Shown here: piece by piece, positions 16,968 to 25,863 of the stretch | Position numbering within the stretch: position 1 is the stretch's first letter | Layout: every line of letters begins with the position of its first letter | Assembly: GCA_017613275.1 (NCBI GenBank) | Contig: JAGAED010000015.1 | Span: forward strand, 1-64,000 | Direction of reading: 5' to 3' | Source: Clostridia bacterium | Lineage (GTDB): Bacteria > Bacillota > Clostridia > TANB77 > CAG-508 | DNA: 64,000 nt | Notes under the pieces: generated by a model | Told to the model about the DNA's origin: nothing | The model's database searches: none | What the model saw: the letters and a program-made list of their open reading frames with translations, nothing else | Translations under genes and position numbers: made by a program

Positions 16968-17312
16968 ATGTCTAGAGAATTTTCTGCAGAGCAAAAATTG
17001 TTTAATCTTAGAAACAGGTTGGAGTTCATAAGAACATCCAATGTTCCAGCAAACAGAGAAGAAAAACGGAAACACGAATTTCTTGTTTCCAAGGCTTTTA
17101 GCTACCTTTGTGAGTTGGATGCAGTCGAAGACTATTTAGAAGCCATGTATGTCGATAGTTTCACCATCGCCAGCCACCATCAGCTGGATGCTTTGATGGC
17201 TAAACATCCGCATGTGTTCTATCACTGCGGAAGATTCATCAAAATTGTTGAAATTATCGTGGAGAGTAAGCACCACTTATTCGTGGCTCTAACGCCAGTT
17301 TCGCAGATTTAG
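16968..17312 (+). CDS. Small GC-rich gene, function unknown
   Basis: 114 aa, cytoplasmic-looking, with no signal peptide or membrane helix. It is rich in His in the second half (SHHQ, KHPHVFYHC, SKHHLF), with a predicted mainly helical N-terminal half containing many charged residues. I do not recognise a family. The start is firm: AGGAGGG sits 8 nt before ATG. It is one of the genes visibly richer in G/C than the surrounding uvrA and addA. It has its own promoter, long structured leader and a strong bidirectional terminator, so it is an independent cassette. The His pattern could bind metal, but no classical motif is present. Confidence 0.75.
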   Translation: MSREFSAEQKLFNLRNRLEFIRTSNVPANREEKRKHEFLVSKAFSYLCELDAVEDYLEAMYVDSFTIASHHQLDALMAKHPHVFYHCGRFIKIVEIIVESKHHLFVALTPVSQI

Positions 17313-17320
17313 AAGACATG

Positions 17321-17355
17321 AAAAAATCCAGGTAACATAGTTACCTGGATTTTTT
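17321..17355. terminator. Bidirectional terminator
   Basis: AAAAAATCCAGGTAA (17321-17335) and TTACCTGGATTTTTT (17341-17355) around CATAG. It serves the plus gene ending at 17312 and the minus gene ending at 17361. Confidence 0.9.
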
Positions 17356-17360
17356 ATTTC

Positions 17361-17825
17361 TTATAAAAATAATACTACTGCAAAAAATGTTGCAATCCAT
17401 ATCTCTTTTTTATTTAATTCTTTTGGTATTAGTTCTATTTCACCTTGTGGGTCTTTTTCATTTACAAGAGAAATTTTGTAAGAAGCGACATTATTTAGTT
17501 TAAAAAATGCTTCAATTGGTATTTCTTCTTTCTCATGGTCAATTTCAATGTATTTGCTTCCCATATTTACATCTCTTGCTGTAAAGAACTCTATTTTTAG
17601 GTAGTTTTCCTCTATTTTGTTGTCTTTATTGTTTATTATTCCTCTTATTCTACCATTTACTTTTGTTGCTTCTGCTTGATATATTTCAACTTGTGATAAG
17701 TTGTCTTGTTTTCTTTCAATATCTTTGTAATTTGCATTTAATCCAACAGCGATTAGCAAATTAGAAAATAACGCAAATAGCGCAATTAATGCTATATATA
17801 AAATATATTTTTTTACTTTATCCAT
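17361..17825 (-). CDS. Membrane-anchored protein, function unknown
   Basis: 154 aa. There is a hydrophobic helix at about 6-28 and a second at the extreme C-terminus (IWIATFFAVVLFL), with a charged, beta-rich loop of about 110 residues between. The loop is probably extracellular. I recognise no family. Native A/T-rich composition. AAGGAAAA lies upstream of ATG, a weaker site than the neighbours have. The gene is monocistronic, flanked by the bidirectional terminator and the terminator-delimited WG-like gene. The C-terminal helix ends without any positively charged tail. Confidence 0.7.
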   Translation of the reverse strand: MDKVKKYILYIALIALFALFSNLLIAVGLNANYKDIERKQDNLSQVEIYQAEATKVNGRIRGIINNKDNKIEENYLKIEFFTARDVNMGSKYIEIDHEKEEIPIEAFFKLNNVASYKISLVNEKDPQGEIELIPKELNKKEIWIATFFAVVLFL

Positions 17826-17908
17826 AATTATTATTTTCCTTTCTTGAATTCAACTATCTATATTATAGCAGATTTTGTCAGAATTTTCAATACTTTCAAT
17901 AAAAGAAA

Positions 17909-17937
17909 AACTGCGCAGAAATGGTTCCTACGCAGTT
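17909..17937 (-). terminator. Terminator of the WG-like gene
   Basis: AACTGCG (17909-17915) pairs with CGCAGTT (17931-17937), extended by AG/CT inside. TTTCTTTT follows on the minus strand. It starts 7 bases past the stop. Confidence 0.8.
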
Positions 17938-17944
17938 AAGGAGT

Positions 17945-18289
17945 TTACGTGATTAACCAGTGCACCAGCACTGATTTAGTTCTCATGGCGTCTTCGAAAA
18001 CCAGGACACCATGTCGACCTATTGACTCTATCCCGAGTACATCAGCCACAAACATTACACCTTTAGAATTGAATGCATAGTAATATGCATCCTTTCTAGC
18101 AATAAAGCCATATCCATCGCAAATCTGAATATAGTTATATTCAACAGGTATAACGACTTTTCTGGTGTTTTTGTCTATAACACCATAGCGGTCAGTGGGA
18201 AAGTATTCGCCATTTTCATCAATAACGTTTACATTCCGTTTGATGATTTCTGGGTCTATTTGTCGTGTTGTTGTGATTTCGATTGCCAT
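17945..18289 (-). CDS. WG-repeat-like small protein
   Basis: 114 aa. The segments YGVIDKNTRKVVIPVEYNYI and YGFIARKDAYYYAFNSKGVM resemble WG (KWG) beta repeats, where a YG/WG-V-I-D core is followed by V-I-P-x-x-Y. Two or three degenerate repeats would fit. No signal peptide is present, so it is probably cytoplasmic. Function of such repeats is unclear; binding roles are usual. GGAGGG lies upstream of ATG. The base composition is richer in G/C than addA next to it. It has a perfect consensus promoter and a private terminator, like the other island genes. Confidence 0.7.
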   Translation of the reverse strand: MAIEITTTRQIDPEIIKRNVNVIDENGEYFPTDRYGVIDKNTRKVVIPVEYNYIQICDGYGFIARKDAYYYAFNSKGVMFVADVLGIESIGRHGVLVFEDAMRTKSVLVHWLIT

Positions 18290-18324
18290 ATAAAGAACCC
18301 TCCTTAAAATTTTTTATATTTTTT

Positions 18325-18353
18325 ATTATAACATTTATGTTAATTTTTGTCAA
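18325..18353 (-). promoter_or_regulatory. Perfect consensus promoter of the WG-like gene
   Basis: TTGACA (18348-18353), exactly 17 bp, TATAAT (18325-18330) on the minus strand. The spacer contains AACATAAATGTTAT, with ACATAAA shared with promoters at 9584 and 27079. Confidence 0.85.
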
Positions 18354-18374
18354 TTTTATAATAAATGAATTATT

Positions 18375-21300
18375 CTAAATTAACAGCTCTTTTTCTAAAT
18401 AAACCGAATAAATCATCATCCTTGAAACGGGCATTTTCAATGATTTTTCCAAAGCCATTTTATATAGTTCTAATTGTTTTTTGTATTTTTCAATTAGTTT
18501 TTTCTCTTCTCCTTCAGCAACAAAATCTGTTTTATAATCTACTAGCACTAATTCATTTTGAGAATTTATGTAAAATAAGTCTATTATTCCTTGCACTAAT
18601 ACCCTGTCTTTTTCATTTTCTTTTTCGATTTCACTTGCTGGTATTTCAATGTAAAATGGCTTTTCTTTATAAATCTTTTTAGCAGTTTTAAGTTCCTGCC
18701 ATATTGAAGATTTTGTAAATTGAAGTATTTTATTTTTATTTATTGATTCCGCTTCTTTTTTGCTTATTATTCCGCTTTTTTGTAAATTATTTATCAAGTT
18801 TTGCAAAGTTTCTAGTGTGTATATAATACTTGGATCAAGCATTTGCAAGCATAAATGCATTAATGTTCCTTTTTGTGCAGGAGTAAGTTTCTTTACTTCA
18901 TCCTTATTTAAAAACTTTGGCTTTGGCAAATTTGTTTCCTTGATTTCTTCTGTATCTAAATTAAATAACTTATCTGGTGCAATTTCTTCATTTTTTTCGT
19001 CTTCTTGATATTTTCTTTTAATTTCGCTAACTGATGTTTTAGTTGCTGTAATTGTTGAAACGATGTTTTCATATTTATATTCTATATTTTCTTTTATTTT
19101 TTCTAATACCTCTTGTTGTTCTTCCAAATTATCTAGTTCAGAAATTACATCTTTTTCTTCTTTTTCCGTTTCTTCTGTATTAGCTGTGATATCTGTTTTA
19201 GGTATTATTTTTATTTCTGATAGTTTACTGAACTCATCGTTTTCATAGCTATAATTTAGTAGAATCCAATCTAAATAAGATTTACATTTTTTTAATAAAA
19301 TTGGATTAATTTTGTCTTCTTCTTTTTTATAAATATTGGTCTCATTTATCAATTTGCCTAAGGCTTTTTCATAATCTTTGCAAACGCCAGTAATTATAAG
19401 TTTTTCCTTTGCACGAGTAAGAGCAACATATAATACTCTCATTTCTTCTGAAATGTTTTCAACTTCTAGCAGGCTTTTTACTGCAGTTTTGGCATTTGTG
19501 TCATATTCTATTTGCATCTCATGATTTATATATTTCATCCCTAATCCTAATGAATTATGTATCAATATTTTATCAGTTTTGATTGATTGCATATTGAATT
19601 GCTTTCCGACGTTTGATAGGAATACAACTGGAAATTCCAAGCCTTTACTTTTATGAATACTCATAATTCTTACAACATCATCATTTTCTCCTATTAGCTT
19701 TGCAGAACCCAAATCTCCGCTTCCAACTTGCAATTTATCTATAAAGTTTATGAAATTATATAATCCTTTAAAACTTGCTGTTTCGAATTGTTTTGCTTTT
19801 TCAAATAAAGATTTTAAATTTGCTTGTCTTAATACGCCATTTGGCATTAACCCACAATAATTGTAAAAACCTGTATCTGAATAGATTTTCCAAATTAGTT
19901 CGTCTAATGCTAGATATTCTTGCTCTTTTCTCCATTGTTTTAGGCTGTTTAGAAATTTATCTATTTTATTTTTCAACTCTTCGTCTACACTTAATTTTGC
20001 CTTTAATAGACAGGTATAAAAGTTGTCGTATTTATCACTTAATCTAATTTTAACCAAATCATCATCTGTGAATTTTCCTATATTTGACCTCATTACTGTT
20101 ACCAATGGAATGTCTTGCATTGGGTTATCTATTATTTTTAAAAGTGATATTATTGTTTGTATTTCTATTGAATCCAAGTATTCTTGTGAAGTATCTGAAA
20201 ACACCGGCATTCCTAAATTTATTATTTCTTGTTCAAACACATTTGCCTTGTTTTTTGTACTCCTTAGAAGGACTGCTATGTCGCTATATTTTATATTTCT
20301 GAATGTTTTTCCTTTTCTATCATATACTTGGAATTTATTATCTACCATTTCTTTTATTTTTTTTGCTACCATTTTAGCTTCTAGTTCAATTTCTTCATAA
20401 TGCTCTTCTTCATCATTTTCAGTATTTTCTTCGTTTTCGGCTTCAATTTGTTCGTCATTTAAATTAATAAGCATTATTTCTGTTTTTAGGTCTTCTTTAC
20501 TTTCTTTATAATCTTCTGCTCCAAAATTCAAAAATTCTTCTTGGGTATAATCGACATCTCCAAGTTTTTTACTCATTATATTTTGGAATATTAAGTTTGT
20601 AAAATCCAACACATTTTTTCTACTTCTAAAGTTTTTAAATAGCTGAATTTTTGTATCTCCGTCTTCTTGGTTTGAAGTATAAGTGTCATATTTGCTTAAG
20701 AATAGTTCTGGCATGGCTTGTCTAAATTTGTAAATACTTTGTTTTACATCTCCTACCATAAATAGATTATTACCATTTGATATTGCATTCATTATATATT
20801 CTTGAACCAAATTACTATCTTGGTACTCATCTATGGCAATTTCTTGGAATTTTTCACTATACATTTTTGCAACACTAGTTTTTTGTAGTTTTCCTTCTTC
20901 GTCTTCTTTTAGCAAGATATTTAATGCAAAGTGCTCAATATCGCTAAAATCTACAATGTTTTTTATTTGTTTATTTTTACTAAACTGTTTGTCGAATTCA
21001 CATATTAAATTTTCTAGTTTCTTTAATGTTTCGTACATGTCATAAATGTCTAAATTGGCCTGTTTTGAATCACTTAATAAAATCTTTTCAACCTTTGCAT
21101 TGCACTTTTTCTTTACGCTATCTCTTACTGTTTTTATGTCTTCTTTAATAGGATTTGTTGTTTTTATTCTTGGCCATGTATCAAATATTTTTTTACTATG
21201 GAATAATTCAAATGCGTTGTCCCAAGTTCTTATGTTTGCTGAACTTTTTTCTGAAAAACCTGGTTTTTTAAGAGTATCCCAAAAAGTTTGTAAATTGTTT

Positions 21301-22070
21301 ATGTCTTGTTCTAGTATTGCTACGGCTTTTTCTAAATCTTCTATATATTCTATTTCGTCTTTTGCTTTTTGCAATATTTTTATGTCATCTATAAGTTCTT
21401 CTTCTATTTGTTCTAGTAGTATTTCCCCCCATGGTGTTTGTGAAAAATCTTCATCTAATTTATCTTTTATATTAAACATTTCTATATGTTCATGTAGCCA
21501 TTTTAAAGGATATGGCATGCTTGAAATTGTTTTGTAAATGTTGAGAATTAGCTCTTTTAGTGGAGTGTCGTCTTTATAACTTGTATATGTATTTATAAGT
21601 TTTAAAAAGTCTTGATTTTCTTCTTCATATTTTTGTTCAAAGATTTCTTCTAAAACTTCTTGCTCTAATATGTCTATCTCAGTTGTATCTGCTATTCTAA
21701 AATTAGGTGAAACATCTTGTAATTCGAAAAAATTGTTTCTAACAATTTCTAAGCAGAATGAGTCTATTGTGCATATACTTGCCTTGTTTAATAGTAATAT
21801 TTGTTTTTGCAAATTTTCGTTATCTGGCTGGCTTTCTAGCTTTTCATATATTGCATCTAAAACTCTTTGTTTCATTTCACTTGCTGCCGCATTTGTGAAT
21901 GTAACAACAAGTAATTTATCTATATCTATGTTTTGGTTTATTATTTTGTTTATTATTCTCTCTACAAGAACTGCAGTTTTTCCACTTCCCGCAGCGGCTG
22001 CAACTAGTATGTTTTTACCTTTTTCATATATTGATAGTTCTTGTTCTTTGGTCCATTTTACATCTGCCAT
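18375..22070 (-). CDS. addA: ATP-dependent helicase/nuclease subunit A
   Basis: 1231 aa from ATG at 22070 (MADVKWTKEQ), with GGAGG 8 nt upstream; the preceding in-frame ATG overlaps that site. UvrD-type helicase: AAAGSGKTAVLVERI (Walker A) near residue 30, IDEYQDSN (motif II) near 420, MSIHKSKGLEFPVVF (motif V area) and YVALTRAKEKLII (motif VI). The C-terminal RecB-family nuclease domain has GIIDLFY, VLVDYKTD and QLELYK. With AddB it would resect double-strand breaks up to a Chi site. No addB lies beside it: the upstream gene is divergent and the downstream one unrelated, unlike the common addB-addA order. Confidence 0.95.
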   Translation of the reverse strand: MADVKWTKEQELSIYEKGKNILVAAAAGSGKTAVLVERIINKIINQNIDIDKLLVVTFTNAAASEMKQRVLDAIYEKLESQPDNENLQKQILLLNKASICTIDSFCLEIVRNNFFELQDVSPNFRIADTTEIDILEQEVLEEIFEQKYEEENQDFLKLINTYTSYKDDTPLKELILNIYKTISSMPYPLKWLHEHIEMFNIKDKLDEDFSQTPWGEILLEQIEEELIDDIKILQKAKDEIEYIEDLEKAVAILEQDINNLQTFWDTLKKPGFSEKSSANIRTWDNAFELFHSKKIFDTWPRIKTTNPIKEDIKTVRDSVKKKCNAKVEKILLSDSKQANLDIYDMYETLKKLENLICEFDKQFSKNKQIKNIVDFSDIEHFALNILLKEDEEGKLQKTSVAKMYSEKFQEIAIDEYQDSNLVQEYIMNAISNGNNLFMVGDVKQSIYKFRQAMPELFLSKYDTYTSNQEDGDTKIQLFKNFRSRKNVLDFTNLIFQNIMSKKLGDVDYTQEEFLNFGAEDYKESKEDLKTEIMLINLNDEQIEAENEENTENDEEEHYEEIELEAKMVAKKIKEMVDNKFQVYDRKGKTFRNIKYSDIAVLLRSTKNKANVFEQEIINLGMPVFSDTSQEYLDSIEIQTIISLLKIIDNPMQDIPLVTVMRSNIGKFTDDDLVKIRLSDKYDNFYTCLLKAKLSVDEELKNKIDKFLNSLKQWRKEQEYLALDELIWKIYSDTGFYNYCGLMPNGVLRQANLKSLFEKAKQFETASFKGLYNFINFIDKLQVGSGDLGSAKLIGENDDVVRIMSIHKSKGLEFPVVFLSNVGKQFNMQSIKTDKILIHNSLGLGMKYINHEMQIEYDTNAKTAVKSLLEVENISEEMRVLYVALTRAKEKLIITGVCKDYEKALGKLINETNIYKKEEDKINPILLKKCKSYLDWILLNYSYENDEFSKLSEIKIIPKTDITANTEETEKEEKDVISELDNLEEQQEVLEKIKENIEYKYENIVSTITATKTSVSEIKRKYQEDEKNEEIAPDKLFNLDTEEIKETNLPKPKFLNKDEVKKLTPAQKGTLMHLCLQMLDPSIIYTLETLQNLINNLQKSGIISKKEAESINKNKILQFTKSSIWQELKTAKKIYKEKPFYIEIPASEIEKENEKDRVLVQGIIDLFYINSQNELVLVDYKTDFVAEGEEKKLIEKYKKQLELYKMALEKSLKMPVSRMMIYSVYLEKELLI

Positions 22071-22163
22071 TTTCCATTCCTCCATTGTTTAAAGTATAGC
22101 AATTTTTTTATTTCTTTTCAAGTAAATTATGGAAAGGTAATTTAAAAAATTTTAAAAATTGAC

Positions 22164-22192
22164 TGGACATTTTTGTTTTTTTAAGTTATTAT
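22164..22192 (+). promoter_or_regulatory. Promoter of the Asn/Thr-rich secreted protein gene
   Basis: TGGACA (22164-22169), 17-bp spacer, TATTAT (22187-22192). A start near 22200 is followed by AGGAGG before the ATG at 22228. Confidence 0.6.
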
Positions 22193-22227
22193 ATTTATAT
22201 AACAAAAGAATTTAGGAGGAATTAAAA

Positions 22228-22662
22228 ATGAAAAAAATTATAAAATCTTTATTAGTAATATTATTCGCAATGTTTATTACTTTTGGAGGACAAGCTTATG
22301 CAGTTAACTTGAATCTAACTGATAATGAAACAAATACAACATCAAATAATACTTCAAATACCAATTCAAATGCATCTAACACATCATCAAATACTTCAAG
22401 TACAACTAAGAACAATTCAAATACTAATTCAAACACTAACTCAAATTCAACAAATGCAAATACAAATACAAATTCAAATTCAGCTAGTTATGAAGATGAT
22501 GACCTTTTAGGTTCATTAGATTCAGATGTTACAACAACAAAGGTTAGCAGTGTAAATTCAGATTCTGAAAATATGTCATTTATACTTAATGTATTTATTA
22601 TTGTAATTGGAATTTTATTAGTATTACTTGCAGTTGCTATTTTAATTAAATTAAAAAAATAA
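22228..22662 (+). CDS. Secreted Asn/Ser/Thr-rich protein with C-terminal anchor helix
   Basis: 144 aa. A signal peptide (about 1-25, ending GGQAYA) is followed by a low-complexity Asn/Thr/Ser stretch to about residue 88. Then comes a short acidic segment (EDDDLLGSLDSD), and a C-terminal hydrophobic helix (about 117-140) ends in KLKK. The layout predicts an extracellular flexible stalk held in the membrane. No enzymatic domain is visible. AGGAGG precedes the start. It pairs with the next gene, which has the same plan, although a terminator separates them. Confidence 0.75.
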   Translation: MKKIIKSLLVILFAMFITFGGQAYAVNLNLTDNETNTTSNNTSNTNSNASNTSSNTSSTTKNNSNTNSNTNSNSTNANTNTNSNSASYEDDDLLGSLDSDVTTTKVSSVNSDSENMSFILNVFIIVIGILLVLLAVAILIKLKK

Positions 22663-22670
22663 TTTTTATT

Positions 22671-22697
22671 AAAGCGAAAAAAATATTTTTCGCTTTT
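22671..22697 (+). terminator. Terminator after the Asn/Thr-rich protein gene
   Basis: AAAGCGAAAAA and TTTTTCGCTTT arms followed by TTATTTTTT on the plus strand, 8 bases past the stop. Confidence 0.85.
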
Positions 22698-22766
22698 TAT
22701 TTTTTATGTATATTTTTCTCAAAAAGTTTTAATAATATTATTAGATTTATTTTTAGGAGGTAAATT

Positions 22767-23288
22767 ATGCATAAAAAAATTATAACAGGTATCGTTTTAG
22801 CATTAGCAATCATTTTCACATCTACTTTCTGTTTTGCAAATGATGGTGATTCTAACGTTGTAGATGGAATAAGAAATGTTATGGGTGGTGCTGAAAATGC
22901 TATGAACAATGCTGCTCAAGGTGTTGGAAATGCAGCAAAAGATGCGGGAAATGCAGTTAAAGGTGCTGCAAGTGATGCTGGTAAAACAGTAGAAAATAGT
23001 GTAAATAAAGCAGGTAATTCTATCGAGAATGGTGTTAACAATATGGAAAATGGTATGAGCGAAAATGATTACAACAATAACGATAATAACAATGATAACA
23101 ACAACAATAATAATAATGATAATGGAAATTACACTGCGACAAGAACTTCAGCTGATGATACGGTAATGGGAATGAATAGTACAGCTTGGACATGGATTGT
23201 TTTAGGTCTTGCAGCGGTTGGTATTATAGCAATAGTATGGTATTATACTTCTCAAGTTAGAAATGAAAATAATCGTAATGATGAGTAA
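22767..23288 (+). CDS. Secreted helical/Asn-rich protein with C-terminal anchor helix
   Basis: 173 aa. Signal peptide about 1-24 (ending CFA). An Ala/Gly/Asn-rich amphipathic segment of about 60 residues follows, with repeated GNA/DAGN/KAGN patterns resembling YtxH- or LEA-like helices. Next comes a run of Asn and Asp (near 100-118), then a membrane helix (about 137-160) with a charged C-terminal tail. Extracellular, membrane-anchored. No known domain is assigned. AGGAGG lies upstream of ATG. It has its own strong terminator. The Asn run is encoded by AAC/AAT repeats and could vary in length. Confidence 0.75.
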   Translation: MHKKIITGIVLALAIIFTSTFCFANDGDSNVVDGIRNVMGGAENAMNNAAQGVGNAAKDAGNAVKGAASDAGKTVENSVNKAGNSIENGVNNMENGMSENDYNNNDNNNDNNNNNNNDNGNYTATRTSADDTVMGMNSTAWTWIVLGLAAVGIIAIVWYYTSQVRNENNRNDE

Positions 23289-23335
23289 AAAATGTTCAAA
23301 TCATTCAGTAATAATCTGAATGATTTGAACATTTT
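23289..23335 (+). terminator. 20-bp stem terminator
   Basis: AAAATGTTCAAATCATTCAG (23289-23308) is perfectly complementary to 23316-23335 across a 7-nt loop. T-rich sequence follows. Confidence 0.9.
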
Positions 23336-23336
23336 C

Positions 23337-23365
23337 TTTACTTCTTTTATTTTTAATGCTATAAT
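23337..23365 (+). promoter_or_regulatory. smpB promoter
   Basis: TTTACT (23337-23342), 17 bp, extended -10 TGCTATAAT with TATAAT at 23360-23365. It abuts the preceding terminator. Confidence 0.65.
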
Positions 23366-23390
23366 TATAAAAAAATGAAGAGGTAATAAA

Positions 23391-23846
23391 ATGAATACAA
23401 AGTTAATTGCAAAAAATCCAAATGCATATCATAATTATAATATAGAAGATAAACTAGAAGCCGGAATTGAGCTTTCTGGCACAGAAATAAAGTCAATTAG
23501 AAATGGAAAAGTTAATTTAAAAGATTCTTATGCTGTAATAAAAAACGGAGAAGCATTTATAATGGGCTTACATATTAGCCCTTATGAACACGGAAATATT
23601 TTTAATAAAGATCCGCTAAGAACTAGAAAATTACTTTTAAACAAGCGCGAAATCAACAAACTTTTTGGACTAATTAAACAAAAAGGTTATAGCCTTGTTC
23701 CTGTTTCAATGTATTTTAAGGGAAGCTTAGTAAAAATAGAACTTGGAATTGGAAAAGGTAAAAAATTATACGACAAACGTGAAGAAATTGCTAAAAAAGA
23801 AGCTAATTTAAGGATTCAAAAAGAATTAAAAGCAAGAAATCAATAG
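23391..23846 (+). CDS. smpB: SsrA-binding protein
   Basis: 151 aa, usual length. The beta-barrel core is seen in [29 protein letters not shown] and HISPYEHGN, with [12 protein letters not shown] downstream. The basic C-terminal tail ([30 protein letters not shown]) folds in the ribosomal decoding site. It delivers tmRNA to stalled ribosomes in trans-translation. The tmRNA gene is not found beside it. GAGG precedes ATG. Its last four codons form one arm of a hairpin shared with the convergent DUF1540 gene. Confidence 0.97.
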   Translation: MNTKLIAKNPNAYHNYNIEDKLEAGIELSGTEIKSIRNGKVNLKDSYAVIKNGEAFIMGLHISPYEHGNIFNKDPLRTRKLLLNKREINKLFGLIKQKGYSLVPVSMYFKGSLVKIELGIGKGKKLYDKREEIAKKEANLRIQKELKARNQ

Positions 23847-23866
23847 GCCATCGCCTATTGATTTCT
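23835..23866. terminator. Bidirectional hairpin overlapping two stop codons
   Basis: AGAAATCAATAGG (23835-23847) and CCTATTGATTTCT (23854-23866) form a 13-bp stem with loop CCATCG. The arms encode the C-terminal RNQ-stop of both smpB and the convergent gene. Confidence 0.8.
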
Positions 23867-24019
23867 TTGTGTTTCATAGCTTGAGCACATTGATTCATCT
23901 GGATTTTGTGTATTTTTTCCTTGAACTGGTGAAACTAGAATTGCTTGTAAACTACACATTTGGTTTTGCTGATTATTGTATTTACAACTTTTAACATTAC
24001 AATTTATTTCTTGTTTCAT
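23855..24019 (-). CDS. DUF1540 small cysteine protein
   Basis: 54 aa, too short for many gene callers. It begins MKQEINCNVKSCKYNNQQN and has Cys at 7, 12, 22 and 45. The pattern C-x-V-x2-C-x-Y and a later C-x-L match DUF1540, a family of very small proteins common in Clostridia that probably bind a metal through four cysteines; function is unproven. GGAGG lies 8 nt before ATG. It is convergent with smpB, and the metG terminator hairpin lies upstream. Confidence 0.88.
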   Translation of the reverse strand: MKQEINCNVKSCKYNNQQNQMCSLQAILVSPVQGKNTQNPDESMCSSYETQRNQ

Positions 24020-24037
24020 AATTATTCCTCCAAAAAA

Positions 24038-24070
24038 TAAAATTATGAACAGATTTTGTTCATAATTTTA
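24038..24070 (-). terminator. metG terminator
   Basis: TAAAATTATGAAC (24038-24050) and GTTCATAATTTTA (24058-24070), 13-bp stem and 7-nt loop, followed by TTTTTTGG on the minus strand. Confidence 0.8.
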
Positions 24071-24087
24071 TTATGTGTTTTATTACA

Positions 24088-25677
24088 TTATTTTATTCTT
24101 TCAAATAATGGTTCTACATTGTCTAATTTTAATGTTTTATCAATTGTTATTTTTTCCCATTTTGAAATGTCAATGTCTAAGAATTCTTTTATTTTATTTG
24201 ATTTTTCTGGCATTATTGGTTCAAATAAATTTGCTAAGTTTGCTATAATGTTTGAACAGTTATACATTACTTTTTTGAATTCTGCCATGTCTTCTTTGAA
24301 TAATATCCATGGTTTTTTCTCATCATAGTATTTGTTACCAAATTCTACTAAGCCAATTATATCTTCTGTTGCTTTTCTGAATTCTAAGCTTTCTATATTT
24401 TTTGAAACATTTTGGTATGTTTCTTCTATTTTTTCATCTATTTCTTTGTCTATTTCAGCAACTTCTATTTCTTCTATTCCCTTGAATTTTAATGTTCTGT
24501 TTATAAAGTTTCCAAATTTATTTACTAAATCTGAGTTATGAACTAATTTAAAATCTTCGCTTGAGAAGTTTCCGTCTTTTCTTTCAGGCCCATTGCTTAT
24601 AAAGAAATATCTAATTGAATCAACATCATATTCTTCTGCTAAATCTAGTATTGTTATTCCATTTCCTTTACTTTTTGATATTTTTTCTTCGTTTATGTTC
24701 AAATATTCACAAGATACTATTGTGTCTGGTAATTTCATATTTGATTGTAATGCATCAAGTAAAGCTGGTAGAATTATTGTATGGAATGTTATATTGTCTT
24801 TTCCATGTACCATATACATTAGTTGGTTTCCGTTGTCTTTCCAGTAGTCTTCCCAGTTTAGATTGTTTTCTTCGCAATATTTCATTGTTGCTGTAAGATA
24901 TCCTAAAACTGCATCTATCCATACATACATTTTTTTGTTTTCATAACCTTCAACTGGAATATCTACACCCCACTCTAAATCTCTTGTTACAGCTCTATCT
25001 ATTAAGCCTTGTTTTAGATATTTTAGTGTTTCGTTTTGGGCATTTTTTCTCCAATTTTGATTATTTTTTTCATGATATTTTTCAACTTGTGGTTGTAATC
25101 TTGATAGTGTTAAATATAAGTTTTTATTTGTTTTTTCTATTACTTTTGTACCACATTCTTGACAGTTTGCAAGTTTGATTAGTTCTTCTATTGTTGGATT
25201 ATATCCACAATCACATTCCTCACCTTTTGCTTGATTTCCGCAGTTTGGACATGTTAAAACTAATTCTCTATCAGCTAAAAATTTATTACAATTTGGGCAA
25301 TATGGTTGTTGTTCTTCTTTTTCAACTATAAAACCATTATCATAAATCTTTTTAAATATTTCTTGAACTTTTTCTTTATGATAATCTGACTTTGTTTGTG
25401 TGTATAAGTCATAAGAAAAGTTCATTTTATTGAATGTTTTTACAAATTCTTGGTGATAATATTCTGCAATTTCTTCTGGAGTTTTTCCTTCTTTTTTTGC
25501 TCTTATTGTAATTGGTGTTCCGTGGCAATCTGTACCAGAAACATATATTACATTATCTCCTTTTTTTCTATGATATCTTGCTAAAAAGTCTGCTGGCAAT
25601 AATGATGCTAAGTGTCCTAAGTGCAATGAACTATTTGCATATGGCCATGCTCCACCTATTATAACATTTTTACTCAT
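24088..25677 (-). CDS. metG: Methionyl-tRNA synthetase
   Basis: 529 aa. The class I catalytic domain has HLGHLAS (HIGH motif) near residue 18 and KISKSKGNG (KMSKS motif) near 335. Zinc-knuckle cysteines occur in the insert (CPNCNKF, CPNCGNQ, CDCGYN, CQECG), giving the four-Cys double-knuckle form. The anticodon-binding helical domain follows. The C-terminal EMAP-like tRNA-binding domain of the longer Bacillus enzyme is absent, hence the short length. It charges tRNA-Met, including the initiator. AAAGGG lies upstream of ATG. Monocistronic. Confidence 0.97.
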   Translation of the reverse strand: MSKNVIIGGAWPYANSSLHLGHLASLLPADFLARYHRKKGDNVIYVSGTDCHGTPITIRAKKEGKTPEEIAEYYHQEFVKTFNKMNFSYDLYTQTKSDYHKEKVQEIFKKIYDNGFIVEKEEQQPYCPNCNKFLADRELVLTCPNCGNQAKGEECDCGYNPTIEELIKLANCQECGTKVIEKTNKNLYLTLSRLQPQVEKYHEKNNQNWRKNAQNETLKYLKQGLIDRAVTRDLEWGVDIPVEGYENKKMYVWIDAVLGYLTATMKYCEENNLNWEDYWKDNGNQLMYMVHGKDNITFHTIILPALLDALQSNMKLPDTIVSCEYLNINEEKISKSKGNGITILDLAEEYDVDSIRYFFISNGPERKDGNFSSEDFKLVHNSDLVNKFGNFINRTLKFKGIEEIEVAEIDKEIDEKIEETYQNVSKNIESLEFRKATEDIIGLVEFGNKYYDEKKPWILFKEDMAEFKKVMYNCSNIIANLANLFEPIMPEKSNKIKEFLDIDISKWEKITIDKTLKLDNVEPLFERIK

Positions 25678-25827
25678 TTATTGTTCATCCCTTTCAATTA
25701 TTGTTTTATTTATACTTTAATGTATATAATATATCATAATTATATAAGTTTTTCAATGTTTTTATACATTTTTTATCAAATGCCTTAAAATAGGAAAGTC
25801 GCTCCTTCCCAATTTAGAGCACCAATG

Positions 25828-25860
25828 GAAAAAGCACAGAGAATTATCTCCGTGCTTTTA
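25828..25860 (-). terminator. Terminator of the beta-lactamase-fold gene
   Basis: AAAGCACAGAGA and TCTCCGTGCTTT form a 12-bp stem with one mismatch around AATTA, with A and T tracts on both sides. It touches the stop codon region at 25864. Confidence 0.8.
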
Positions 25861-25863
25861 GGT

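Noticed and set aside
21259-21300. Another copy of the GGAGTGTCCC hairpin inside addA
   Set aside because: The sequence only resembles half of the apex (GAGTATCCC) and encodes a normal stretch of the helicase; arms are not complementary beyond a few bases.
23847-24087. tmRNA gene beside smpB
   Set aside because: The space is fully used by a DUF1540 gene and two hairpins; no tRNA-Ala-like ends or tag sequence are visible.
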